The notes under the pieces are model-generated. The model searched no databases and had not been told where the DNA came from. It saw only the letters and a program-made list of their open reading frames with translations. The translations under genes and the position numbers were made by a program. A stretch of DNA of 64,000 nucleotides from Haematococcus lacustris (taxonomy: Eukaryota; Chlorophyta; Chlorophyceae; Chlamydomonadales; Haematococcaceae): the NCBI GenBank assembly GCA_030144725.1, contig JASKMD010000003.1, positions 17,098,618 through 17,162,617 on the forward strand, read 5' to 3'. How positions within the stretch are numbered: position 1 is the first letter of the stretch; each line of letters starts with the position of its first letter. Positions 54,968-64,000 of this stretch are shown here, one piece after another.

Positions 54968-55562
54968 GGAATCTGCACAGATGTCGGTTAAATGAGCCCG
55001 GCATCTGTGCAGATGCATGTCGATGCCTTTAGGAAAAGCGACATCTGTGCAGATGCCGGTTATTAAATCTGTGCAGATGCATTAAAAGGCGACATCTGTG
55101 CAGATGCCGGTTATTAAATCTGTGCAGATGCATTAAAAGGCGACATCTGTGCAGATGCCGGTTATTAAATCTGTGCAGATGCATTAAAAGGCGACATCTG
55201 TGCAGATGCCGGTTATTAAATCTGTGCAGATGCATTTAAAGGCGACATCTGTGCAGATGCCGGTTATTAAATCTGTGCAGATGCATTAAAAGGCGACATC
55301 TGTGCAGATGCCGGTTCTATTTTAAGGGCGACATCTGTGCAGATGCTTGTAAGGGCGACATCTGTGCAGATGCCGGTTATTAAATCTGTGCAGATGCATT
55401 AAAAGGCGACATCTGTGCAGATGCCGGTTATTAAATCTGTGCAGATGCATAAAATGGCGACATCTGTGCAGACGCCGGTTATACTTTAAGGGCGACATCT
55501 GCACAGATGCCGACAATGTCGACATCTGCACAGATGCATACCTCGACATCTGCACAGATGCC
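54968..55562. repeat. Left subterminal array of CATCTGTGCAGATG palindromes, about 20 copies
   Basis: The 14-bp dyad CATCTGTGCAGATG or its ATCTGTGCAGAT core repeats in a higher-order unit of about 51 bp (GGCGACATCTGTGCAGATGC then CGGTTATTAAATCTGTGCAG). The last three copies carry the CTGCACAG orientation. Confidence 0.95.
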
Positions 55563-56213
55563 AAGTAGTGCAGCTGAGCACATGAAGAAAAGGCTTGCAT
55601 AAAGGTTACGCAAAGGCACCGCGAAGGAATCAAGACTCTTCCATTATTCAACAATCTGTGTGATATCTGCATGAAGTTTTCGCAAAGGTGGCGCGAAGGA
55701 AGCCAAGGAACCGCGAAGGAGCTTAGATTGCCCCATATAGCAGCAATGAGCAGCCAGGAGCAGCCAACAAAAGTCGCCAAAAGGCTAGCTACGAGCCAGC
55801 CAGCCGCTTAGGCGACCAGATGCCATCAGGTTAAGCGATAGGATCAAGATATAGCGACAGAAAACGGAAGGAGGTGCAGCGATGCAGCGACACAGCGATG
55901 CAAAGATGCGGCATAAGAAATGCATGAGGTGCAACTAGGACACGTAGCCCGAAGCCTGTGAGACGGAGCGGAAGAGGAGTGGAGGAGCCCGGAGGCGGTC
56001 AGGAGCCATGCATGAGACGAAGCTGGGTGCACTTGGCGCAGCTAGGAACAGGTAGGAGCACCCTCCCCTTCCATTCCCCCCTACCTTCCCCACACAAACC
56101 CCGCAAATGGTGAGTATGTACTCTAGCAGTCATGTGGCTCCAAGTACCTTGCCTGACTATTTGCCAACAACTAAATTGCAGGTTCAATGGTCCCAACCTC
56201 CCCTTCCCTACAC

Positions 56214-56370
56214 CTAGCCCAGCCCAGCCCAGCCCAGCCCAGCCCAGCCCAGCCCAGCCCAGCCCAGCCCAGCCCAGCCCAGCCCAGCCCAGCCCAGCCC
56301 AGCCCAGCCCAGCCCAGCCCAGCCCAGCCCAGCCCAGCCCAGCCCAGCCCAGCCCAGCCCAGCCCAGCCC
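56214..56370. repeat. CAGCC pentamer array
   Basis: About 30 perfect AGCCC units, continuing as degenerate CCCAGCC to 56470. Confidence 0.98.
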
Positions 56371-56507
56371 ACTCGACCGCCCAGCCCAGTCAGCCACCCC
56401 CAGCCCAGCCCAGCCCACCCCCAGCCCCAGCCCAGCCCAGCCCAGCCCAGCCCAGCCCCCAGCCCAGCCCCAGCCCGCCCCACCCCCTCCCACCCCACCT
56501 CCCACTC

Positions 56508-56808
56508 CCCACCCCCACCCCCACCCCCATCCCACACCCCCACCCCCACCCCCACCCCCACCCCCACCCCCACCCCCACCCCCACCCCCACCCCCACCCC
56601 CACCCCCACCCCCACCCCCACCCCCACCCCCACCCCCACCCCCACCCCCACCCCCACCCCCACCCCCACCCCCACCCCCACCCCCACCCCCACCCCCACC
56701 CCCACCCCCACCCCCACCCCCACCCCCACCCCCACCCCCACCCCCACCCCCACCCCCACCCCCACCCCCACCCCCACCCCCACCCCCACCCCCACCCCCA
56801 CCCCCACC
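56508..56808. repeat. CCCCCA hexamer array, about 50 units
   Basis: About 300 bp of perfect CCCCCA; on the other strand TGGGGG, a G-quadruplex-prone telomere-like word. It gives long Pro, His/Pro and Gly/Val frames that are not genes. Confidence 0.98.
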
Positions 56809-57579
56809 ACCTCCTCCATCACCCTACCACAAGAAGCAGGCGCATGGAGCGCAGGAGCAGCCAGGAGCTGCAGCCATGGAGGGGCTGCCAGGTAGGTATA
56901 GAAGTGGCGCTAGCAAAGTGTGAGTGGCCAGCCCTTGCACATGAGTGGTCCGATGCCCCGCCTAACTGCAAAGATGCTCCTTGTTCACTGCAGGTCCCAC
57001 GGTCAGCTCTCCCCCCTTCCCCCCCCCTTCCCCCTTCCCCCTTCCCCCTTCCCTACCCTGTCCCACCACCTCCAAGTTTGCCACCCCATCTACTTCCCCC
57101 CTTTCCCACCCCCCGCCCCACGACGCACGCACGACGCTGCAGCCCCCTCCCTACCCTACCCTTGGCGTAGCAGCCCTCTCCCTACCCTACCCTTGGCGTA
57201 GCAATCTGGAGCGGGCAACACGGAGCGGGCAGCTTGGAGTGGGATCCAGTAGTAGCAGCCCACCCAGCCCACCCTGGCCATGCCATGCACACTCACCACA
57301 ATGACCCTACCCATCCCTCTCCAAAGGGGACGATAGCTGGATGGTGGAGCACTTGCATGGTTGTCAGCCCGTGCTTGTTGCGCGACACGGCATAGGTGTG
57401 GTAGGTGGGAGTCAATGGTAGTGTGGTGTGTGAAGGATAGCGGGAGCACGTAAGTGGAGGCTATGAAGTTGCACCCCGTGTTATACATCACTAAGGAGAG
57501 GTGTAGCATCAACCTTGTTGTAGCGTCCATCCTCGTCATCTTGCCGCCTTGTTGTGATGTTGTTGTGTTGTCCTTGGTG

Positions 57580-57700
57580 TGGGGTGGGGTGGGGTGGGGT
57601 GATGGTGGTGAGGTGATGGTGATGGTATGGTGATGGTGATGGTGATGGTGATGGTGATGGTGATGCATGTTTAACCTGAGTGTGGTGATGGTGATGGTGG
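57580..57700. repeat. GGGTGGGGT and GATGGT repeats
   Basis: Four GGGGTGGGGTG units followed by GATGGT hexamers interrupted by GATGCATGTTTAACC. Confidence 0.85.
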
Positions 57701-57857
57701 TGTGTTGTGTTACCTTGTTGTTGTGTTGTGTCGTTGCTACCTTGTCACATCGTAGGGGTGTGTTGCGGTCATTGGGTGCATCAATGCATTTGCTTAGCAT
57801 TTCCATATTCAGGTGTAGTGGAGTGATGGTGCATCGAGACATGTGCTTGCAAGTCCC

Positions 57858-58130
57858 GTAGCGAGGTGTTGCGGGATGTTTGGGTGTCAATACATGTGTT
57901 TTGCGGGGGTGTTGCGGGGTGTTTGGTCGTCAATACATGTGTTTTGCGGGGGTGTAGCGAGGTGTTGCGGGGTGTTTGGTCGTCAATACATGTGTTTTGC
58001 GGGGGTGTTGCGGGGTGTTTGGTCGTCAATGCATGTGTTTTGCGGGGGTGTTGCGGGGTGTTTGGGTGTCAATACATGTGTTTTGCGGGGGTGTTGCGAG
58101 GTGTTTGGGTGTCAATACATGTGCTTTGCG
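57858..58130. repeat. About 45-bp tandem repeat, six units, varying
   Basis: Units contain GGGGTGTTGCGGGGTGTTTG and GTCAATACATGTGTTTTGCG with alternations of GGTC/GGGT. No coding role supported. Confidence 0.9.
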
Positions 58131-58149
58131 GATGTAATAGTCGATGAAA

Positions 58150-58470
58150 TAGTCGACATCTGTGCAGATGAAGCCACGACATCTGCACAGCCAAGCCGCG
58201 AATGTAATAGTCGACATCTGCGCAGATGTCGTTGTTAGCAGCTGCACAGATGTCGGTCACGACATCTGCACAGCCAAGCATTGAATGTAATAGTCGACAT
58301 CTGTGCAGATGTCGTTGTCAGCAGCTGCACAGATGTTGGTTGCGGTATACGACATCTGTGCAGATGTCGACTTTCCGCGGCTGCACAGATGTCGACATCG
58401 CCTGCATCTGTGCAGATGTCGACTATCAGCAGCTGTGCAGATTAAGGATAACCGACATCTGCACAGATTG
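58150..58470. repeat. Right subterminal array of GACATCTGTGCAGATGTC dyads, about 13 copies
   Basis: Both CTGTGCAG and CTGCACAG versions occur, many extended to GTCGACATCTGTGCAGATGT. The core equals that of the left array, so one protein could bind both ends. Confidence 0.95.
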
Positions 58471-58689
58471 CATGGTTGAAGAAATTCGCGGCCAAATTAC
58501 GTCGCAACGGATGCACGGATTACGTAAGACTTGTACCGTTCGAACGGCCTTCTACTCCTAGTTTTCAATGAGCTATGGTCGGTCCAATCGCGACCGGTCC
58601 TTGTTTATCGTGAGTGCCGTGATACGGATCATGTTGGTGAGGGCGGCTGCAGCACAAGGCAAAAAGCTCCAATGGGTGTCTATTACGTA

Positions 58690-58900
58690 GTAGATAATGG
58701 TGTCGCGGGTCGTTTTAGGCGGTTTAAAAAGGCGAGGTCGAGGCCCTGGCGCGGGGCAGCTCGAGACCGAAGCCAGCGGACACGGAGCGTAGCGACGTGG
58801 CCGCTGGCTGAGGTCGAGAGCTGTCCCGCGCCAGGGCCGAGACCGAGCCTTTTTCAACTGCCTAAATCGGCCCAGGCGACTCCATTATCTAGTGTAATTG
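58690..58900. mobile_element. Foldback MITE with about 95-bp arms
   Basis: Left arm TAGATAATGGTGTCGCGGGT ... GGTCGAGGCCCTGGCGCGGG ... GCCAGCGG is inverted at the right with modest divergence (CCGCTGG ... CCCGCGCCAGGGCCGAGACC ... CCATTATCTA). The loop is about 20 bp. It lies within the CACTA transposase region. No duplication assigned. Confidence 0.75.
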
Positions 58901-59130
58901 AGTTTTACGTAGGCGAAGCTCTATTGGCGCGGCGAAGCCGCGCAATGTGATGCTTCTTGTCACCTGCGATGGTGCTGGCCGGCTGTTACGTGTTCGTTGG
59001 GAGCACTTTTTGTTAATACACCAGGTCGCTGCAGTTAACGATTCTTAAAACGAGGTCTATTAACGATTACAACTGAGTAAAACTCAATTACACCCCGTGT
59101 AATACCCCTTGCACGGCAACCTGTGCACCC

Positions 59131-59591
59131 TTAGCATGCATGCGCCATACCTCTTATGTCTCTCATCGGTTGGTCCATGAAGCCATGGATGTACTTGGCT
59201 GGCTCACCCTTCAAGAAGATGGCTAACATTGCTATGCAGGCCTCACGACCTTGCACGTGACGTGGCACATCACGGGCGCGGAGGCCTAGCAGACCCACTG
59301 ACTGGCCGTTCACTGTCACAAAGTCCATGCCCAAGTCAATCAAGAATGCATGTACACTGTCAAAGATGCTGCCTCCTGGCACCTTTTCATCCAGCTTGCA
59401 TCGCATCTGATCTGCTGCTGGGCCTGCAATGCAAAACATCACATCAAACCATGCTGTAGCTCACGACCCTGATCACACCATCACCCATTTCTGGACACAT
59501 TTGCCCAACACAACATCAACTCACTGGCTCGAAAACTGCCCGGTGCCTCGTCTCTGCCCAACCTGAAGTACTCCAAGAAGGCTGGGCGGTT
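59131..59591 (-). CDS. CACTA transposase, N-proximal exons, cut by the gap
   Basis: The exon adjoining the gap (59591-59521) reads PAFLEYFRLGRDEAPGSFRA. After an intron, about 59420-59150 reads DEKVPGGSIFDSVHAFLIDL, VTVNGQSVGLLGLRARDVPR and FLKGEPAKYIHGFMDQPMRD. These precede the TNMIRIT exon (about 58640-58619). No domain motif is unique, but position and strand make them part of the same Tnp2-like protein. Confidence 0.55.
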
Positions 59592-60091
59592 NNNNNNNNN
59601 NNNNNNNNNNNNNNNNNNNNNNNNNNNNNNNNNNNNNNNNNNNNNNNNNNNNNNNNNNNNNNNNNNNNNNNNNNNNNNNNNNNNNNNNNNNNNNNNNNNN
59701 NNNNNNNNNNNNNNNNNNNNNNNNNNNNNNNNNNNNNNNNNNNNNNNNNNNNNNNNNNNNNNNNNNNNNNNNNNNNNNNNNNNNNNNNNNNNNNNNNNNN
59801 NNNNNNNNNNNNNNNNNNNNNNNNNNNNNNNNNNNNNNNNNNNNNNNNNNNNNNNNNNNNNNNNNNNNNNNNNNNNNNNNNNNNNNNNNNNNNNNNNNNN
59901 NNNNNNNNNNNNNNNNNNNNNNNNNNNNNNNNNNNNNNNNNNNNNNNNNNNNNNNNNNNNNNNNNNNNNNNNNNNNNNNNNNNNNNNNNNNNNNNNNNNN
60001 NNNNNNNNNNNNNNNNNNNNNNNNNNNNNNNNNNNNNNNNNNNNNNNNNNNNNNNNNNNNNNNNNNNNNNNNNNNNNNNNNNNNNNNNNNN
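59592..60091. other. Assembly gap, exactly 500 N
   Basis: A round-number run of N, normally a placeholder for unknown length. It hides the right end of the CACTA element and the 5' part of the next gene. Confidence 0.99.
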
Positions 60092-62596
60092 GCCCTGCCC
60101 ACCGTGTGTGGCCCAGAAGCTGCTGACCAGGTCCTGGCTGCTGCTGCTGCTGCTGCTGCTACCACAGTCAGCAGCAGGGGGGTGGGTGGCCAGGTCAGCC
60201 CAGGCCTGCTGTGGGTGCGTGGTCAGCAGGTGGTGGGAGGGGGGGCGGCTGACCCTGGGCAGCAGACTGGGTTGGGGCGGGGGGGGGGGTTCAGCCTGGG
60301 CCGGGGGGGAGCGGGAAGGGGGGGGGTGGGGGGGCCCCTCCTCGGCCTGGCCCAGCCCCTACAGGGGGGCAAGCAGGTGCAGGTGCAGCAGCAACCAGCA
60401 GGCTCTGGGGCCGCTTCAGGGGCACGGCGACAGCCAGGGTGGGGGGCGGGGAGCGGGGCAGGGCGGCCAGGGCGGGGGGGGGCGTCCCCCCAGAGCTGCA
60501 GGCTGCGTGGGGGCGCCTTGGAAGCAGCGGCTGACTTCTGCCAGCGCTGCTGCAAGGCGGGCAGGCCGCCCCTGATAGCAGGGGCAGGGGCAGGGGCGGC
60601 TGCTGGGGCGGCACAGGCGGACAATGGCGGTGGCAGGGCTGGTCTGACCCAGTACTGGGTGGAGTTGCTGCAGGTGAGAAGCGGGTGAGCTTTAACCCCT
60701 GCCCCTGCCCCTGCCCCTGCCCCTGCCCCTGCCCCTGCCCCTGCCCCCCGAAGCAGCCCAACCATGCGCTGTAGGTGCACATTGACGCCATGCGGGCGGC
60801 CTTCCAACTGTCCCGCCTCACCCTCAGCCCCAGTGCAGGAGCAGCAGGGGGCACAGGGGCCGCCAGATGGCCCAGGAGCAGGAGAGGCAGCCGGAGCAGC
60901 AGCAGGGGAGCCAGAAGCAGGGGGAGCAGCAGCAGGGGGAGCAGCAGCAGGGGGGAGCAGCAGCAGGGGGGGCAGCCAGATGCTATGAAGGGCTCCAATG
61001 GCCACCCAGTGCATGGCCGGCCTGACCCTGAGGTCACCCGTGCTCTGGCTCACATCTACTGTGTGCTGTTGGACGAGGCTATCAGCCGGGCGGGCGACTT
61101 CCTCCCCCCTGCCGCCATCCTACAGCACATCAGCACTCGTCACAGTCAAGCTGCCTTTGGCGAGTTCAAGGCCACCCTCGCCAGCTTGTTCAGGTCAGGA
61201 AGGGGGATGGGTGGCATTGGGCAGAGGCAGTGACGGATATTGTTCCTGGCAGTTGACGGTTGGCAGTTAGCATGATGCATTTCAAGTACCTCACATAATG
61301 CTGCGAAACCACTGGGCACTTGCGAGCGTGCCCTGCTCCTGTGCCCGCAGCGCGTGCGCGTACGAGCAGGCCATCATGAACGCCGCAAGTCGCCTCATCA
61401 TGCGGGGACGCGGTCACACAAATACGCGGCCGGTACCGGCAGCACAATGCGCACCGCAGCCCTGAGCTGTGCCCCCGGTCGCAGTCCGACGTCCAGGATT
61501 CGAACCAGCACCACCCGTCACCCTCCGCGACCTCGCCCGTCACCCTCATCAGTGATGTGGTGCGCGCCAACATGCTGGCTGCCAAGAAGGCAGCTGCGAA
61601 GTCAGCGACCTCGACAACGCCCATGGAGCTAGCGGCGTCAAGTAGCGGCGTCTTATCGCTGGCAGTGCAGGCACCAGCACCAACGCCGCGGGCAGGAGAT
61701 TTTCAAGGCGCTCTGGACACGAATGGCAGGTATGTGACAGTGAAGCGATGCACGTGGGCTTACCCCCAAAGGCCTTGCATGGCACCCATGGCCGACATGA
61801 GACAGTAGCCATGTCCAGGGTCAAAGACAGCTGAAGTGGGACAGGCGCATGTTATGCAATGCACTGACACCATGTGGTGCACCCCTGACTTATGACCGAC
61901 CCTGACCCTGGCCCTGGCCCTGGCGTGGCCCTGACCCAGGCAGTGTCAAGGCTCCAGTTCAGCCTGGCTGGCTGCTGGATAGGTGGCTGGCTGGCTGGCT
62001 GACTCACCTGGCTGACTGCTGGATAGCTGTTGACACACAGCCAGCCTCAGCCTGCAGCACCGCTGAGTGCCTAGACATGTGCAGGCATGGCTCCTGCATC
62101 TACCTATGCACAGCCACGACCTCATCCTCTCCTTTCCGTTCAAGCTTACCTTTATTCTTTATTAGTTCCTTGGTTTTTATATGTGATAGCTGTACTAACA
62201 GTTCATTGACATGCTACTATGTAATTATTTTGATACTCATCATCACGTGATAGCACGTAAGGACCACGCTGCTGGTGTGCTGCTGCCCCACCATGCAGAC
62301 AGCAGGTCCAGCGCCGTCAGATTGACGTGGTGCAGCTCCGGGCTGCCCTGGGACTGGCCCCAGCCACCCCCTCCCAGGGGCCCCAGACTGGGCCAGATGC
62401 CGCTGCAGCTACCTTGCAGCCTTCCCCTCCCGCCAGGAAACACCCCCCTGGCAGCATGATGGCTGCAGCTAGTGGCTCCGGTCCCTCACAACCATCAGAG
62501 GCAGTGGTGGGCGTGGCACACTGGGCAGGGTCAGGCGAGGAGAAGAGGTTGCAGCAGGCAGTGGGTGGTAACCGGGAAAAAGGGGGTCGCTGGTGA
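60092..62596 (+). CDS. VPS8-like CORVET subunit, C-terminal part (5' end in gap)
   Basis: VPS8 is a WD40/RING subunit of the CORVET tether acting at early endosomes. Exons: up to 60673, 60775-61193, one from 61351, one from about 61488 to 61728, and one from about 62302 to a stop at 62594. The first three join in phase; the 61351 exon's end is uncertain. Resemblance: AAADFCQRC then LTQYWVELLQVHIDAMRAAF corresponds to the CQR...W-x-x-LL stretch. DFLPPAAILQHISTRH, AAFGEFKATLASLFSACAYE and QAIMNAASRLI correspond to the FGDFK-x-T...YE-x-x-x-LDTA...L stretch seen in plant and animal VPS8. A large Gly/Pro/Gln-rich insert sits in the first exon. The final exon encodes RQIDVVQLRAALGLA and a low-complexity tail without a RING. 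Identification is by remembered pattern, not alignment. Confidence 0.5.
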
Positions 62597-63039
62597 CAGG
62601 CTGGAGCTGCCAGGTGCGGCACAATCGGTGGATGAGCTGCTGCAATGGGCCAACTTGGCGGCAGCTGGCGGGGCGCTGGTCTAGCTGCCAGTATTGGTGC
62701 GATGCCAGCTGCTACAGCGCAATTCCCCGCCTCAAGGGCTGGCACAGGAGCAATGCGCGCAGTTGCGATCTACGTCTCCACCGAAATGGTGTGACCGCAC
62801 CGTTTTCCCGCGACACATTATTCAAGTTGTGAGCAGCTGCTTGTCACAAGATGAATGAGGCGACAAAGCATTGGAGGGTAACGGAGAAGTTGGTGCACGG
62901 TCATTTCCACCGGGCTGACATTTCTTCTTTGTGATGTGGCTTACACCGCTTAAGCCGTCAGCCGTTAGGCTGCTAGGCCGACATTTCTTCACAAACCGTA
63001 TCCTCAGACCGGGGTGACATTTCTTCACAAACCGTATCC
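62597..63039. other. Spacer with a duplicated motif before a Fanzor remnant
   Basis: No gene. TGACATTTCTTCACAAACCG followed by TATCCTCAGA occurs twice (62980-63010 and 63018-63050), and TGACATTTCTTC a third time at about 62918. The repeats run into the type-2 Fanzor remnant. Confidence 0.5.
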
Positions 63040-63368
63040 TCAGAGCCAGGGCCCAGCACTCCCTCGCCAGCCAAGCGCACCAAGGTTGAGCAGGCAGCTG
63101 AGCCCACACAGCCCATCGAGGGCAAAAGCAAGGCCCAGGGCAAGGCTGCTTAAGTCAAGCCAGCACCACAGCCAGGCAAGTGGGTTGATCTGGACTGCAA
63201 TGCAGCGCTGAACAAGCAACGCTTTGGGGAGAGTAGGTGGCGCCCATTGGGAACTGGTGGTCAGACCTGCCAGCCAAGGGCAAGGAGTACCCTGGCCTGG
63301 GCTACAAGCGGGTGCGGGACAAGCCACCCAAGGCCCAGCAACAGCAGCAGCCTGCTGTGGCACAGTAG
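63040..63368 (+). pseudogene. Fanzor (TnpB-like), type 2, degenerate C-terminal fragment
   Basis: Reads EPGPSTPSPAKRTKVEQAAE, a stop in AQGKAA, then WVDLDCNAALNKQRFGESRW, where the RuvC-III WLDRD has become WVDLD. A frame change follows, before YPGLGYKRVRDKPPKAQQ and the usual PAVAQ end. Both N-terminal catalytic parts are missing. Clearly dead. Confidence 0.75.
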
Positions 63369-63506
63369 TGTGTGTCCCCCCACTTGAGTTGTCCTCAGCT
63401 TACAATTAGTGCGTGCATGCATGTCATGCCAACTCTAGACCATGGCCCTCGCGGTCAGGCAGTGGTGTAGGTGGTAGGCACTCATGCACCATGTCCATGT
63501 GCATTG
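63369..63506 (+). ncRNA. Type-2 Fanzor tail, cut by a GGTCACC element
   Basis: TCAGCTTACAATTAGT, CCATGGCCCTCGCGGTCAGG and GGTAGGCACTCATGCACCAT match the tail at 21950-22177. The match stops at GTGCATTG, where the element at 63507 begins; the rest would lie beyond the window. Confidence 0.45.
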
Positions 63507-64000
63507 GGTCACCCCGGCCATTGGCCATGCCAATCCGTGACAGGCCTGCCGCTCGCACCACGCCCTAGTGGAGGGTAGCGAAGGCTATCGCGGTAACTCA
63601 CGCGCGCTAAAACTCGCGTTTTGCACTGAAGCCTTGTCCCAGTACACCGCCCGCCACCAGGTCGAAACTTGAGATAGCGCAAACAAGCAGCGACCCACCT
63701 ACAAGAGCAGGGTGGCGAGGCGCTCCGTGGCGTCCGTAGCAAAGTTCGCACCATGGAGGCAGCCTCGCAGTACTGCGGAGTAGTGCGCCGTGCTACCGAG
63801 CCATGTCATTACACCACGAGACTGAGTCACGCCACGCTTAGCTGAAGTTATGCAAGTTGGGTGCATGGCACTGTTAATTTCTTTGCTATTGGCTCAATCG
63901 GCTTTATCGGCTCAGTTCGTGCTATTCTGGCTCAGTTGGTGCTGCTGGTTTCAATCGAAAGTGCTTGGCCTTACATTTCATCTGCCTCGTCAACCCCCAC
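63507..64000 (-). mobile_element. GGTCACC-TIR transposon, copy 2, left part (runs off the window)
   Basis: Nearly identical to 6446-6960 apart from an about 11-bp deletion near 63780. It includes the 3' end of the element's minus-strand ORF (stop near 63979). High identity between the copies implies recent activity. Confidence 0.9.

Larger units (their letters stand above)
54794..58616 (+). mobile_element. Nested non-autonomous CACTA element (3823 bp, CC duplication)
   Basis: Left terminus CACTCACGATAAATAAGG; right terminus, inverted, CACTCACGATAAACAAGG. CC flanks both ends (54792-54793, 58617-58618). Removing the element and one CC joins TNMIRIT to VDKCFWDFV in the transposase frame. Palindrome arrays of GCATCTGTGCAGATGC lie near both ends. 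The middle is simple-sequence DNA with no recognisable gene. The right 110 bp resembles the left end of the host CACTA element, including TTCGAACGG, whereas the left end matches only over the first 18 bases. Confidence 0.85.
50626..59591 (-). mobile_element. CACTA/EnSpm transposon, right end hidden in assembly gap
   Basis: Left terminus CACTCAGGATAAATAAGGAC followed by CGGTCGCGATGGG at 50626. The same terminus, inverted, is at 58616 in a nested relative. Inside are a subterminal palindrome array (50780-51303) and a minus-strand Tnp2-like transposase spread over 51523-59591, interrupted by a second CACTA element and a foldback MITE. The transposase N-terminus runs into the gap at 59592, so the right end must lie in or beyond the gap; host sequence resumes at 60092. 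Confidence 0.8.

Noticed and set aside
56132..57170. Long proline-, histidine- and glycine/valine-rich ORFs on both strands
   Set aside because: They are translations of CAGCC and CCCCCA simple repeats, open in several frames at once.

Overview
The window is nuclear DNA of a green alga, most likely from the Chlamydomonadales. A transit-peptide-bearing photosystem I subunit gene (psaL) sits among GC-rich, intron-dense genes with GT-AG introns, many 3' splice sites ending in CTGCAG, and abundant simple-sequence DNA. A run of exactly 500 N (59592-60091) is an assembly gap. Species identity is inferred, not proven. All gene models were spliced by eye.

Host genes. An ARF-family small GTPase (576-1917, +) is complete. 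A minus-strand gene at 3612-5372 is coding but unrecognised, and a single phosphoribosylanthranilate isomerase exon lies at 5915-6083 (-). psaL follows at 15104-15994 (-), then a phosphoglycerate-mutase-like histidine phosphatase (17895-20546, +), a class II (SIRT4-like) sirtuin (22241-26707, +), a HAD-family pyrimidine 5'-nucleotidase-like hydrolase (30319-33172, +), a TBC1D22-like Rab GTPase-activating protein (35829-43982, -) and the 3' part of a VPS8-like CORVET subunit gene (60092-62596, +).

Mobile DNA fills most of the rest and is the main interest. There are five loci of Fanzor (eukaryotic TnpB-like) genes in two subfamilies. The best copy (about 45037-47419) keeps all three RuvC catalytic acidic residues. 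It lies inside a DNA transposon (44524-48253) with GGTCACC terminal inverted repeats and a 4-bp ACGT target duplication. A strongly conserved non-coding tail of about 215 bp follows the type-1 Fanzor stop codon and is a candidate guide RNA. The same tail also occurs as 5'-truncated copies flanked by 11-16 bp target duplications, a retrotransposition-like pattern. Other GGTCACC-family elements sit at 6446-8596, 10217-11115, 48633-50213 and 63507-end; two of them have inserted into Fanzor tails.

From 50626 into the gap lies a CACTA/EnSpm transposon. Its subterminal array holds about 21 copies of a 14-bp palindrome and it carries a multi-exon Tnp2-like transposase on the minus strand. A second CACTA element (54794-58616) with different palindrome arrays at both ends has inserted into that transposase, with a 2-bp duplication whose removal restores the reading frame.
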